The translations under genes and the position numbers were made by a program. DNA of 64,000 bases from an uncultured Nioella sp. (GTDB lineage: Bacteria; Pseudomonadota; Alphaproteobacteria; Rhodobacterales; Rhodobacteraceae): positions 372,001 through 436,000 of the forward strand of contig CANLZL010000001.1 of NCBI GenBank assembly GCA_947495575.1, written 5' to 3'. The notes beneath the pieces were generated by a model, which saw only the letters and a list, made by a program, of their open reading frames with translations, ran no database searches and was not told where the DNA came from. Below, one piece after another: positions 28,820 to 38,803 of this stretch (positions are counted from its first letter, which is position 1; each line of letters starts with the position of its first letter).

Positions 28820-31681
28820 ATGAATATCCAGCAACCTAAGGTTGAGACCTCGGCGCCGGTAGGCGATGAAGTCAAGCAGACGACTTGTTACATGTGCGCG
28901 TGCCGGTGCGGCATCAATGTGCACCTGAAAGATGGCAAGGTTCGGTATATCGAGGGCAACCGCGACCACCCGGTAAACAAGGGCGTTCTTTGCGGTAAAG
29001 GTGCATCTGGCATCATGCAACACTACTCGCCCGCGCGGCTGCAATCGCCTATGAAACGGGTGGGCCCGCGCGGATCCGGTCAGTTTGAGGCGATCTCGTG
29101 GGAAGAGGCGCTGGAAACAGCAACCGAATGGCTGGGCACAGTCCGAAAATCTGATCCAAAGAAACTGGCCTTTTTCACTGGCAGGGATCAAAGCCAGTCG
29201 CTGACTGGCCTGTGGGCCATGAAATACGGAACCCAGAACTTTGCCGCGCATGGCGGGTTCTGCTCTGTGAACATGGCCGCCGGTGGTCTTTACACATTTG
29301 GTGGCGCGTTCTGGGAATTCGGCGATCCGGATTGGGATTACTCCAAATACTTTATGCTCTTTGGCGTTGCCGAAGATCACGCGTCGAACCCGATCAAGAT
29401 CGGCATGGGCAAGCTGAAAAACAACGGGGCCAAGATCGTTTCGATCAACCCTGTTCGGACAGGCTATAACGCGATTGCCGATGAATGGGTTGGCATTCGC
29501 CCCGGCACGGATGCTCTCTTTGCCGGCGCCCTTATCCATGAGCTGTTCCGCACTCAGCAAGTCGACCTCGATTACCTTATCCGCTACACCAATTCACCTT
29601 GGTTGGTCATTCAGGACCCCGGCGCAGCCGATGATGGTTTGTTTGCGCGAGACGAGGACGGCAACCCACTTGTCTGGTCACGAGATGCTGAAGGATTTGC
29701 CAGCGGCAAGGCGGGTGATCTGAGCGCATCCTTGACCGGTAGCCGTACCCTGGCCGATGGCCGCACTGCCCGCCCTGTATTCGAATTGATGGCGGAACGC
29801 TATTTGGACGAAGAGTACAGCCCGGTCGCAGTTGCAGAAAAAACCGGTATCCCCGCCGATCAAATCAGTCGCATCGCAGCGGAACTGGCGCATGTTGCCT
29901 TCAAAGAAGAAATCGTGATCGAGCGCGAATGGACCGACGCATGGGGCCGAAAGCATGACAAGCTGATCGGACGCCCTGTATCGATGCATGCAATGCGCGG
30001 GATTTCGGCCCACTCAAACGGGTTCCAGACTTGCCGGATGATCCACATCCTGCAGATCCTATTGGGATCAATCGATTGCCCCGGCGGCTTCCGCTACAAG
30101 CCGCCATATCCCAAGCAGACACCGCCCAATCTGTTGCCACATGGCGCTGTGCAAGACATCAAGCCGGAATTACCGCTTGGCGGCCCGCATCTTGGCTTCC
30201 CCCATGGTCCGCAGCATTTGTTGATCGATGATGACGGCAATCCAAGTCGGATCGACAAGGCGTTTAGCTGGGATGCGCCGATGTCCTCGCACGGGTTGAT
30301 GCACATGGTCATCAATAATGCGGCCAAAAAGGACCCTTACGGCATCGACGTCATGTTCATGTATATGGCCAACATGGCCTGGAACAGTTCGATGAACACA
30401 CCGGGCACGTTGGACGCACTGACCGCCAAGGATGAAAATGGCGAATACGTCATTCCCAAGATCATCTATTCGGATGCCTATTATTCCGAAACCGTGGCCT
30501 TTGCCGATCTGATCCTGCCGGACACCACGTATCTGGAACGGTGGGATTGTATTTCTCTCCTCGATCGCCCGATCTCAGAAGCCGAGATGATGGCCGACTC
30601 GATCCGCCACCCCGTGGTCGAGCCTGACCGTGATGTCCGTGGGTTCCAGACAGTATTGATTGATCTTGGTGCGCGTCTTGGCCTGCCGGGCTTTACCAAG
30701 GACGACGGAACGCCGCTCTATCCCGGTGGATATCCGGACTACATCGTAAATCACGAACGCAAACCCGGCATCGGCCCATTGGCCGGTTGGCGCGGCAAGG
30801 ATGGTGAGACGTTCGGGGTAGGGGAGCCGAACCAGAACCAATTGGATCGCTACATCGAAAATGGCGCATTTTTCGAGCATAAGATCGCGCCGGAACATGC
30901 CTATTTCCGTCATGCCAACCGCGGTTATATCGACTGGGGCATCGAAAAGGGCATTCGTATGTCGCCCGACCCCACGATCTTTCAACTCTACTCGGAACCT
31001 GTTCAACGTTTCCGTTTGGCGGCCCAAGGTCACGGTGACCGCCAACCGCCCGCGCGTGCCAAGGACAGGATCGAAACGCATTTTGATCCGTTGCCCTTCT
31101 GGTATGCACCGTTGGAAGAAACGATGGTTGATACCAACACTTTCCCACTGCACGCGATCACGCAACGCCCGATGCATATGTACCATTCCTGGGGGTCACA
31201 GAACGCATGGCTTCGCCAAATCACTGCCGAAAACCGTCTCTATATCCACACGGATGTCGGCAAATCGATTGGCGCCAAAGATGATGACTGGGTTTGGCTC
31301 AGTTCGCATCACGGCCGCATTAAATGTCAGGTACGCCTAATGGACGGGGTGAACCCGCACACGGTCTGGACCTGGAACGCTATTGGCAAACGTCGTGGTG
31401 CTTGGGGCCTGGATGATGATGCACCGGAATCCAATCGCGGCTTCCTGCTCAATCACCTGATTTCCGAGCTGTTGCCAGAACGAGAGGGCGGGTATCGCTA
31501 CTCGAACTCGGATCCCATAACCGGTCAGGCTGCCTGGTTTGACCTGCGGGTTGCGATTGAAAAGGCCGAGGATGGCGCTGGCCATACCGAGCCCTTCTAT
31601 GAGCCAATTGGAACCGGCAACCAGCCTGCATCGCCAGAGAAACTCGCCTATGGCAAAGAGTTCAGAAAGGCCAAGTCATGA
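28820..31681 (+). CDS. soeA: Molybdopterin oxidoreductase, sulfite dehydrogenase subunit SoeA-like
   Basis: [4Fe-4S] TCYMCACRCGINVH...GVLCGKG, no twin-arginine leader, followed by Fe-S and membrane subunits and directly downstream of xsc-pta. Confidence 0.87.
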   Translation: MNIQQPKVETSAPVGDEVKQTTCYMCACRCGINVHLKDGKVRYIEGNRDHPVNKGVLCGKGASGIMQHYSPARLQSPMKRVGPRGSGQFEAISWEEALETATEWLGTVRKSDPKKLAFFTGRDQSQSLTGLWAMKYGTQNFAAHGGFCSVNMAAGGLYTFGGAFWEFGDPDWDYSKYFMLFGVAEDHASNPIKIGMGKLKNNGAKIVSINPVRTGYNAIADEWVGIRPGTDALFAGALIHELFRTQQVDLDYLIRYTNSPWLVIQDPGAADDGLFARDEDGNPLVWSRDAEGFASGKAGDLSASLTGSRTLADGRTARPVFELMAERYLDEEYSPVAVAEKTGIPADQISRIAAELAHVAFKEEIVIEREWTDAWGRKHDKLIGRPVSMHAMRGISAHSNGFQTCRMIHILQILLGSIDCPGGFRYKPPYPKQTPPNLLPHGAVQDIKPELPLGGPHLGFPHGPQHLLIDDDGNPSRIDKAFSWDAPMSSHGLMHMVINNAAKKDPYGIDVMFMYMANMAWNSSMNTPGTLDALTAKDENGEYVIPKIIYSDAYYSETVAFADLILPDTTYLERWDCISLLDRPISEAEMMADSIRHPVVEPDRDVRGFQTVLIDLGARLGLPGFTKDDGTPLYPGGYPDYIVNHERKPGIGPLAGWRGKDGETFGVGEPNQNQLDRYIENGAFFEHKIAPEHAYFRHANRGYIDWGIEKGIRMSPDPTIFQLYSEPVQRFRLAAQGHGDRQPPARAKDRIETHFDPLPFWYAPLEETMVDTNTFPLHAITQRPMHMYHSWGSQNAWLRQITAENRLYIHTDVGKSIGAKDDDWVWLSSHHGRIKCQVRLMDGVNPHTVWTWNAIGKRRGAWGLDDDAPESNRGFLLNHLISELLPEREGGYRYSNSDPITGQAAWFDLRVAIEKAEDGAGHTEPFYEPIGTGNQPASPEKLAYGKEFRKAKS

Positions 31682-32421
31682 CCACACTTCCCCAATCCAC
31701 TGGCAAAAAGCTGGGTCTGGTCATCGACCTTGATATCTGTGTGGGCTGCCAGTCCTGCGCGACCAGCTGTAAAGAATGGAATACCGGCGGATATTCTGCC
31801 CCACTGTCAGATCACGACCCTTATGGGGGCGATCCTTCGGGGGCATGGCTCAACCGGATCCACTCATACGAGTTCGATGATGGCCAACAGGCCAAGACCG
31901 TCCATTTCCCGCGCTCTTGCCTGCATTGCGAAGAGCCTGACTGCGTCACTGTTTGCCCAACGGGAGCAAGCTATAAACGCGAAGAGGACGGCATCGTTCT
32001 GGTCAATCCGGATACATGCATCGGTTGTAAGCTATGTTCCTGGGCCTGTCCTTATGGCGCGCGCGAATATGATTATGACGATGGTGTCATGAAGAAATGC
32101 ACGCTGTGTGTAGACCGGATCTATAACGAAACCATCCCGGAAGAAGACCGTGTTCCGGCCTGCGTGCGGTCCTGCCCAACCGGTGCCCGCGCCTTTGGTG
32201 ACTTGGATGATCCGACCTCGGACGTCTCCAAATCGGTGATCGCCCGAGGCGGGTTTAACCTGCTGGATGAGTTTGGCTACAAGCCGACCAATAAATACCT
32301 GCCGCCGCGCAAGGCCGAAGTGCCTGCCGCGCCGGTTGAACGTCAACCAGAGCAAGTTGCCGCGCCCGGCAACACGGCCATCGAGAAGTTGTTCTCGTGG
32401 GTCGACAAAGCGCTGTCGTAA
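31678..32421 (+). CDS. soeB: 4Fe-4S ferredoxin-type subunit SoeB-like
   Basis: CVGCQSCATSCKEWN, CLHCEEPDCVTVCPTGA, CIGCKLCSWACPYGAREYD, CTLCVDRI...CVRSCPTGAR. Confidence 0.9.
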   Translation: MTTLPQSTGKKLGLVIDLDICVGCQSCATSCKEWNTGGYSAPLSDHDPYGGDPSGAWLNRIHSYEFDDGQQAKTVHFPRSCLHCEEPDCVTVCPTGASYKREEDGIVLVNPDTCIGCKLCSWACPYGAREYDYDDGVMKKCTLCVDRIYNETIPEEDRVPACVRSCPTGARAFGDLDDPTSDVSKSVIARGGFNLLDEFGYKPTNKYLPPRKAEVPAAPVERQPEQVAAPGNTAIEKLFSWVDKALS

Positions 32422-32433
32422 GGGAGAGATCAG

Positions 32434-33372
32434 ATGCATCCAGCTTATTCCGTTATCTTCTTCACCACGGCCTCTGGCGCCGGCTACGGCCTGCTCTTTT
32501 GGTTATCTTTGGCCGAGGCCGTTGGCGCGATGCCAGGGGGGCGGTGGCTCTCCTTCGCAATCATTGCCGTGGCCCTAACCCTGATCTCGCTCGGGCTCCT
32601 CTCCTCGACCCTCCACCTGGGTCACCCTGAGCGGGCCATCGGCGCCTTCTTGCAATGGCGATCTTCGTGGCTGTCGCGAGAAGGCGTCGCCGCTGTCCTG
32701 ACCTATATTCCGGCGGGCCTATTGGCTTTAATGTGGCTGTTCAATATCGAAAGCGGCCTATCCAGCATTCTGGCAATCCTGTCGGCGGTTGGTGCGGCAG
32801 TGACCGTCTATTGTACCGGGATGATCTATGGGTCTTTGCGTACAATCCGCCAGTGGAGCCATCATCTTGTTCCCCTGATCTATCTCGGGTTTGCTGCGGC
32901 AACCGGGGCCCTTTTGTTTGGGTTTTCGCTGGCCATTTGTGTCAGTTTGCCGATGTGGACGACCTTGTTGATCCTGGTGACAACAGTGACGGCGGCGGTC
33001 ATGAAAATCAGCTATTGGAAGCAGGTTGACGCTGATCCGGGTCAGTACACTCGTGAAATGGCCCTGGGGATGCCGCATCTGGGCACGGCGCGTCCTTTGG
33101 ATCCACCACACAGCCGGCCCAATTTCGTGATGCGCGAGATGGGGTATTCCGTGGCCCGCAACCATGCCGAAAAGCTGCGTACCCTGACCATGGTGACATT
33201 AATGGGGGCACCTATTGTGCTGACCCTGCTTGCCATGCTCATCGGGTTGACCGGTCTTTGGCTGGCCCTTGCCGTAATCGCTGCGGGTGTTGGAATTGTC
33301 ACTGAGCGGTGGCTGTTCTTTGCAGAAGCGGAACATGTGAGCCAGCTCTACTATGGGGCTGCGCGGGCCTAA
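32434..33372 (+). CDS. soeC: DmsC/NrfD-like membrane anchor subunit SoeC-like
   Basis: Multi-TM MHPAYSVIFFTTASGAGYGLLFWLSLAEAVGAMPGG, HLGHPERAIGAFLQWRSSWLSREG typical DmsC-type. Confidence 0.88.
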   Translation: MHPAYSVIFFTTASGAGYGLLFWLSLAEAVGAMPGGRWLSFAIIAVALTLISLGLLSSTLHLGHPERAIGAFLQWRSSWLSREGVAAVLTYIPAGLLALMWLFNIESGLSSILAILSAVGAAVTVYCTGMIYGSLRTIRQWSHHLVPLIYLGFAAATGALLFGFSLAICVSLPMWTTLLILVTTVTAAVMKISYWKQVDADPGQYTREMALGMPHLGTARPLDPPHSRPNFVMREMGYSVARNHAEKLRTLTMVTLMGAPIVLTLLAMLIGLTGLWLALAVIAAGVGIVTERWLFFAEAEHVSQLYYGAARA

Positions 33373-33395
33373 ACCGGGGCAGTTTCGACGAAAGC

Positions 33396-33433
33396 AAAAA
33401 GGCGGCCCCTTGCACATCCCGAGGGGCCGTTTT
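33396..33433 (+). terminator. Rho-independent terminator after soeABC
   Basis: CGGCCCCT(33403-33410)/AGGGGCCG(33422-33429) followed by TTTT. Confidence 0.75.
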
Positions 33434-33507
33434 CGGTTCAGGGACGGGTGAAAACCCTTCCGAATTTGAATGCGTTTTCAATTCTGAGCTTTGAGGAAGG
33501 CGACGTC

Positions 33508-34530
33508 ATGCCGATCAGGAAGCAAAGCAAAGCAGATATCGTTGCCGTGGCCAATGAGGCAGGAGTGTCCATTTCCACTGTCTCGCGCAGTTTCAATCAC
33601 CCGGATCTGGTGAAGCCGCAAACACGCAAAAAGATCGACCGTGCTGTGCGCAAGCTTGGTTATATCCGTAACCGGGCCGCTCAAACCATGCATGGTATTC
33701 GCTCGGCCACAATCGGGTTGGTTGTGCCGACAATTGATCACGCAATATTTGCCGAAGTGACCCAGGCCTTTTCGGACGCCGTTGAACATCATGGGTTTAC
33801 CATTCTTGTGGCCTCTCACGGTTACGACCTTGAGCGCGAATATGCGATTTTCCGGAAATTTCTGGAGCACCGGGTCGACGGAGTTGCCTTCATCGGCATG
33901 GATCACAGTGAAGATTTACGCCAATTGATTGCGCACCAAGACATCCCGGCCATGTCGGTTTGGAACTATGATCCAAGCTCTGGCTACTCATGCGTGGGGG
34001 CAGATAATAAGGCTGCCGGGCGGACGGCTGCGCAATATCTTCTGGATCTGGGGCACCGCGATATCGTGACGATGTTTCCGCCAGTGACCGATAATGACCG
34101 GGCGCGCGCGCGCCGTGATGGGGCGATGGACGCTTTTGAACAAGCAGGACTAGAGATGCCCCAAGCGCGACAGCTAGAGGTCAGCTATAGCATTGCAGAA
34201 GCGAAGGCACGGACAGTTGCATTGATTGAGGCAGACGTGTTGCCGACCGCAATTCTTTGCGGCAACGACATCATCGCGCAGGGCGTACTGCATGGGTTGC
34301 GCAAGAAGGGTATCGACATTCCCGGGCAGGTCTCCGTTATGGGGATAGGTGATTTCCCCGGCTCAAAAGAGATGGAGCCACCATTGTCGACCGTGCGCAT
34401 TCCGGCCCGTGAAATCGGGTCACGGGCCGGAGAGACCTTGGCGCAGGCCATCATCCATCAATCAAGCGATATTGTGCATATTCAATGCGATACTGCTTTG
34501 GTTCCGGGGGGAACCTGTCGGCCTGTCTGA
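33508..34530 (+). CDS. LacI-family transcriptional regulator
   Basis: DIVAVANEAGVSISTVSRSFNHPDLVKPQTRKKIDRAVRKLGYIRNRAAQTMHG; periplasmic-binding-like domain. Confidence 0.93.
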   Translation: MPIRKQSKADIVAVANEAGVSISTVSRSFNHPDLVKPQTRKKIDRAVRKLGYIRNRAAQTMHGIRSATIGLVVPTIDHAIFAEVTQAFSDAVEHHGFTILVASHGYDLEREYAIFRKFLEHRVDGVAFIGMDHSEDLRQLIAHQDIPAMSVWNYDPSSGYSCVGADNKAAGRTAAQYLLDLGHRDIVTMFPPVTDNDRARARRDGAMDAFEQAGLEMPQARQLEVSYSIAEAKARTVALIEADVLPTAILCGNDIIAQGVLHGLRKKGIDIPGQVSVMGIGDFPGSKEMEPPLSTVRIPAREIGSRAGETLAQAIIHQSSDIVHIQCDTALVPGGTCRPV

Positions 34531-34540
34531 CATCCATTGC

Positions 34541-34885
34541 TCAATCGAGGTGAAAAACCTGTTCCATCCGGGCCCACCACTCACCTTCGGCCCGCGTCTT
34601 AAGCGGGGCTTGCATAGGACCGCAAAGCTTCCACCACTCTTGCGTCACCGGATCAGCCGAGACCGCTGCCATATCGGCCTCAAAATCGCTGCCCACATAT
34701 TCCCAATAGCTGAACATCAGCATTTCCGGTTCACGTAAGAAAATCGAGTAATTGGTCACGTTGGATTGGCTGAGGCGGGCCAGAACGTCGGGCCAGACAT
34801 CGGCGTGCAGCCGAATGTATTCGGCCTTGTCCTCGGGCTTTAGCCCGATGACCATTCCCATGCGCTGCACGTTTTTCTTGGTCAT
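34541..34885 (-). CDS. L-rhamnose/L-fucose mutarotase family protein (RhaM/DUF718)
   Basis: 114 aa, RMGMVIGLKPEDKAEYIRLHADVWPDVLARLSQSNVTNYSIFLREPEMLMFSYWEYVG. Confidence 0.88.
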   Translation of the reverse strand: MTKKNVQRMGMVIGLKPEDKAEYIRLHADVWPDVLARLSQSNVTNYSIFLREPEMLMFSYWEYVGSDFEADMAAVSADPVTQEWWKLCGPMQAPLKTRAEGEWWARMEQVFHLD

Positions 34886-35721
34886 GCTGACCCCTCCAAT
34901 CCATAAAATGTCGCTGCGGTTGTGCCAAAAACAGCAGCTTTGTCTTCATCTGCCAATGACGCGGTTAGGTCCTGCGCGACGGACAACCAGCCTGGATAAT
35001 CGCCCGCCATTTCCAAGACAGGCCAATCGCTGCCCCACATAAGTCGTTCGGGGCCAAACTCGGCCAACACATGGGTGTATACGGGCTGCAGAGCCGCCTT
35101 GCTCCAACCGGGGCCATGTTCATTGGCCAGGCCCGACAACTTGCACGTCACGTTCGGCAGATCCGCCAATCGGGACATGCCATCGCGCCATAATGGCCCG
35201 GGATCGGTGCCACCCGCGATGACGGGTTTCGCACAATGGTCGATGACAATGGGCAGGTCCGGAATAGCTTTGGCCAAGTTTTCAATCACTGGCAAATGGC
35301 GGGGTTGGATCAACGCATCCAATCGCAAACCAAGGTCTGTCAAATGTTTCAATTGCGCCATTCGGTTGGGTTCAAGCACCCAGTCCGTTTGCTCAACATC
35401 CTGCAACATTGGCCGGATTCCCTTAAATTTCGGATCACCTGCGAGGCGCTCCAACGTCTGCCGCGTATCGGTGCGGTCAAGATCGACCCAGCCGACAACG
35501 CCCTTAATCAAGGAATGATCGGCTGCAAGGGACAGCAAGAACTCGGTTTCTGCCACGGTCGGTGCGGCTTGGACGGCGACGCTCCCGGTAATCCCCATGG
35601 GCGGGGCGAGACTTTCCAGATCAGGGGGTAGGATGTCCCGACGGATCTTGGCGACCTTGTCGCTCATCCAGCTGTAATCGCCCCGGTCAATCCGCCAGAA
35701 ATGCTGATGTGCGTCGATCAT
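34882..35721 (-). CDS. Amidohydrolase 2 family, L-fuconolactonase-like lactone hydrolase
   Basis: MIDAHQHFWRIDRGDYSWM; VVGWVDLDR, KGIRPMLQD, DHCAKP, RLMWGSDWPV; ATGA overlap with mutarotase gene. Confidence 0.85.
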   Translation of the reverse strand: MIDAHQHFWRIDRGDYSWMSDKVAKIRRDILPPDLESLAPPMGITGSVAVQAAPTVAETEFLLSLAADHSLIKGVVGWVDLDRTDTRQTLERLAGDPKFKGIRPMLQDVEQTDWVLEPNRMAQLKHLTDLGLRLDALIQPRHLPVIENLAKAIPDLPIVIDHCAKPVIAGGTDPGPLWRDGMSRLADLPNVTCKLSGLANEHGPGWSKAALQPVYTHVLAEFGPERLMWGSDWPVLEMAGDYPGWLSVAQDLTASLADEDKAAVFGTTAATFYGLEGSA

Positions 35722-35811
35722 GTTTGCCCTTCCCATTGACCGCTTACGAAAGTTGTTGCTTGACAGAACCGTATTTAATCATAAAAAACCGATAGACGAA
35801 GGAGCGCCCTC

Positions 35812-36936
35812 ATGTCAATCACGCCGATCGTTCAGTTTGGGACCAGCCGGTTCTTGCAAGCCCATGTGGATCTGTTCGTGTCCGAAGCGCTTGAGCGGGG
35901 CCAGGCACTCGGGCCCATTACGGTTGTGCAATCAAGCGGCGATGCCGCCCGCGCCACAAGATTGGCGGCCTTGTCTCATCCTGAAGGCTTCCCGGTGCGG
36001 GTCGAGGGCATAAAGGAGGGAGAATCCGTCCGCTTTCAAACCTCCGTTACATCCGTGCGCCGAACGCTTTCGACCGCCACGGATTGGGACCTGTTGTGCC
36101 AGATCGTATCGGAGGAGGCTGAAATTATCCTGTCCAATACAAGCGACGCGGGGTGGAAACCGCACGCGGTCGATGGGGCAGGGGCGTTTAATCAGGCGAT
36201 GTCCTATCCGGCAAAGCTGACCCACCTGCTTTGGGCGCGGTATCAGGCAGGGCGACCGGGGCTACAGGTCATGCCGACTGAATTGGTGCCGCAAAATGGT
36301 GCCGCGTTGCGCGAACTGGTATTGCCGCTTGCCGCAAGCCTGTCAGGTGACTTCGGCCATTGGGTCGCCACGGAAATTCGCTTTGTGAACTCCTTGGTTG
36401 ACCGGATCGTCTCAGCGCCTCTTGAACCTGCGGGTGCCGTTGCAGAACCCTATGCGCTTTGGGCCATCGAGGATGCCCCCGGGCTGATCGTGCCGTGCTC
36501 GCATCCTGCGGTTCAGGTCGTGCCGTCTTTAGAGAAGATCGAAGCACTTAAACTGTTCATTCTGAACCTTGGCCATACCTATCTGGTCGAAAACTGGATC
36601 CGAGCCGAACAGCAAACCGGAGAATTTGTTCGGGACCTGCTGGCAGATCGCGCGATCAGGTCAGATCTTGAACGGCTATACACGACCGAGATCCTACCAG
36701 CCTTTCAGGCCGCCGGATGGGGCGACGCTGCACAGGCCTATATTCCCGACACTCTGGATCGGCTTGCAAATCCGTATCTCGATCACCGCCTTGCGGATAT
36801 TGCGCAAAATCACGCAGAAAAGGTTGACCGTCGGATCGGCGGTTTCCTTAAGTTTTCCAAATCCCAAAATGGAGCGGCCTGCCCAACGCTCTCTGCGATC
36901 CTGCGGGCGTCACAAAATGAGGAAGCCGTATTATGA
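35812..36936 (+). CDS. Mannitol dehydrogenase family protein (UxaB/UxuB-like)
   Basis: IVQFGTSRFLQAHVDLFVSEALERG; FVNSLVDRIVSAP; LFILNLGHTYLVENW. Confidence 0.8.
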   Translation: MSITPIVQFGTSRFLQAHVDLFVSEALERGQALGPITVVQSSGDAARATRLAALSHPEGFPVRVEGIKEGESVRFQTSVTSVRRTLSTATDWDLLCQIVSEEAEIILSNTSDAGWKPHAVDGAGAFNQAMSYPAKLTHLLWARYQAGRPGLQVMPTELVPQNGAALRELVLPLAASLSGDFGHWVATEIRFVNSLVDRIVSAPLEPAGAVAEPYALWAIEDAPGLIVPCSHPAVQVVPSLEKIEALKLFILNLGHTYLVENWIRAEQQTGEFVRDLLADRAIRSDLERLYTTEILPAFQAAGWGDAAQAYIPDTLDRLANPYLDHRLADIAQNHAEKVDRRIGGFLKFSKSQNGAACPTLSAILRASQNEEAVL

Positions 36937-37898
36937 AACGCAACCAAATCGGCAAAACAGACGTTCGCGTCACCGACATTTCCTTTGGCTGTGGCGCTAT
37001 AGGTAACCTCTACAGAGCAATTACCGATGATGCGGCTGCCAAGGTTTTGCAGACGGCGTGGGATCACGGCATTCGGTACTTCGATACTGCACCTCATTAC
37101 GGGCGCGGTCGGTCCGAAGCCCGATTGGGCGCGTTTCTCAAAGGCCGTGATCGTGACGAGTTTGTGGTTTCGACCAAGGTCGGACGGCTCCTTTCGCCAG
37201 GCCAGCCAATGGAGAAAGCCGATGGGTTTTTTGACCCACTGCCCAACGATGTTCGCTACGATTATTCTGGCGACGGGATCGAAGCCGCCTTTGAACAAAG
37301 CTGTGAGCGTCTTGGCCTGTCGTGGATTGATATCATCTATGTCCACGATATTGGCACCTATGCGCATGGGGACAACAATGCGACCCACTACGCAGATTTG
37401 ATGGGGTCCGGTTTTGATCGACTGGAGGCCTTAAAGGCGAAAGGTCGGATTGGGGCCTATGGGGTTGGTGTGAACGAGAACAGGATTTGCCTCGACATCC
37501 TCAAAGATCGCGCGCTCGATGTAATCCTTTTGGCAGGCCGTCTGTCTCTGTTGGATCGGTCCTCTGAGGAAGAGCTGGTCGGCGTCTGTCAGGAAAAAGG
37601 CACCAGCCTGGTTCTTGGGGGCATCTTCAATTCTGGGATTTTGGCCACTGGCCCGGTATCTGGTTCCCATTATGACTATGGGCCTGCCCCGAAAGAGGTG
37701 CTGGAGAGAGTTCAGGCGCTTCAATCTACAGCCGAAGCACATGGTATGCCGCTGGCAACTGCCGCGCTACAATTTGTCCATCATCACGCAGCAGCAGCCT
37801 CAATCCTTCTGGGCACAAGCAAACCGGCTACGTTAACGCGAAACATGAATGCGCTCGCAACGGAATGGAGCGCCGAAGCAGCAACGGCATTTGCTTAA
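36933..37898 (+). CDS. Aldo/keto reductase family (candidate L-fucose/D-threo-aldose dehydrogenase)
   Basis: ISFGCGAIGNLYRAITDDAAAKVLQTAWDHGIRYFDTAPHYGRGRSEARLGAFLKGRDRDEFVVSTKVGRLL. Confidence 0.88.
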   Translation: MKRNQIGKTDVRVTDISFGCGAIGNLYRAITDDAAAKVLQTAWDHGIRYFDTAPHYGRGRSEARLGAFLKGRDRDEFVVSTKVGRLLSPGQPMEKADGFFDPLPNDVRYDYSGDGIEAAFEQSCERLGLSWIDIIYVHDIGTYAHGDNNATHYADLMGSGFDRLEALKAKGRIGAYGVGVNENRICLDILKDRALDVILLAGRLSLLDRSSEEELVGVCQEKGTSLVLGGIFNSGILATGPVSGSHYDYGPAPKEVLERVQALQSTAEAHGMPLATAALQFVHHHAAAASILLGTSKPATLTRNMNALATEWSAEAATAFA

Positions 37899-37900
37899 AG

Positions 37901-38803
37901 TCAAATCAAAGAATGGGTGTTGAGAGAAGCCAGAAGCGTCTGTTTTGACGTGGTCATATGCATGCGCGCAGCCGTGAGCGCCGCGGACTCATCCCGCGTG
38001 CGCAGGGCCTCAATTATTCGCAAATGCTCGGCAATGGCGGCCGCGTTCCGATCCAACTCATCCTTCTTGTCCCACTGGTAGTGATAGTGGAAGACCAGCG
38101 AAATAACCTTTTGAAATTCAGCAACAAAGCGGTTTTTGACAACCCCATCTATGGTTGCGTGAAATTGCTCATCCAAGAGAGAAAAATCGTGGTACTTCGT
38201 TTCGATCTCGGCTGCCAGAGCCCGATGCGCGGCATCAAGGCGATCCAATTCAGGCCATATGTCATGGTCGTCTGGAAGGCGAACCAGCTGTGAAACAGCG
38301 TTAAGTTCCAGAATTGTTCGGAAATCTGACAACTCCACCGCAAAATCACGTGTAAACCCCAACAACTCCCATCCGCCTTTGCGGCGGCGTTGCACCAATC
38401 CAAACCGGCTCAGAGAGGCCAGAAATTCCTGCAAGGCGTGAGCAGAAACCCGAAACTGGCGCGCCAGATCCGTGACGTTTAACGGGGTGCCAGGCGGCAC
38501 GTCAAAGCGTAGGATCCAGTCTAGAAAGCGGCGTTCCAATTCGTCAGGCGAGACCGGTTCGGATCGAACCCGTACCCGATCAGAAGCCACAGGTTTTCGC
38601 AGCAATTGCTTTTGGCGGCCGCTCCAGCGAATAATCCCCTCGGCGTCCAGTCTTTGTAAAGCAGACCGAATAACAGTCCGACTGACATCCAGATCATCGG
38701 CTAGCGCCAGTTCAGAAGGCAGTTGCGCCTCAAGCGGAAGATTCTTACAAATGGACAAAAGGGCATTATAGGCTTCCCGAAAACGCTCATCCGTGCGTGC
38801 CAT
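37901..38803 (-). CDS. GntR-family transcriptional regulator (FCD type)
   Basis: N-terminal wHTH LPSELALADDLDVSRTVIRSALQRLDAEGIIRWSG plus helical FCD domain. Confidence 0.82.
   Translation of the reverse strand: MARTDERFREAYNALLSICKNLPLEAQLPSELALADDLDVSRTVIRSALQRLDAEGIIRWSGRQKQLLRKPVASDRVRVRSEPVSPDELERRFLDWILRFDVPPGTPLNVTDLARQFRVSAHALQEFLASLSRFGLVQRRRKGGWELLGFTRDFAVELSDFRTILELNAVSQLVRLPDDHDIWPELDRLDAAHRALAAEIETKYHDFSLLDEQFHATIDGVVKNRFVAEFQKVISLVFHYHYQWDKKDELDRNAAAIAEHLRIIEALRTRDESAALTAARMHMTTSKQTLLASLNTHSLI

Noticed and set aside
35759-35790. TTGACA-like promoter before the mannitol-DH gene
   Set aside because: TTGACA is present at 35760-35765 but no good -10 box at normal spacing; too weak to list as a feature
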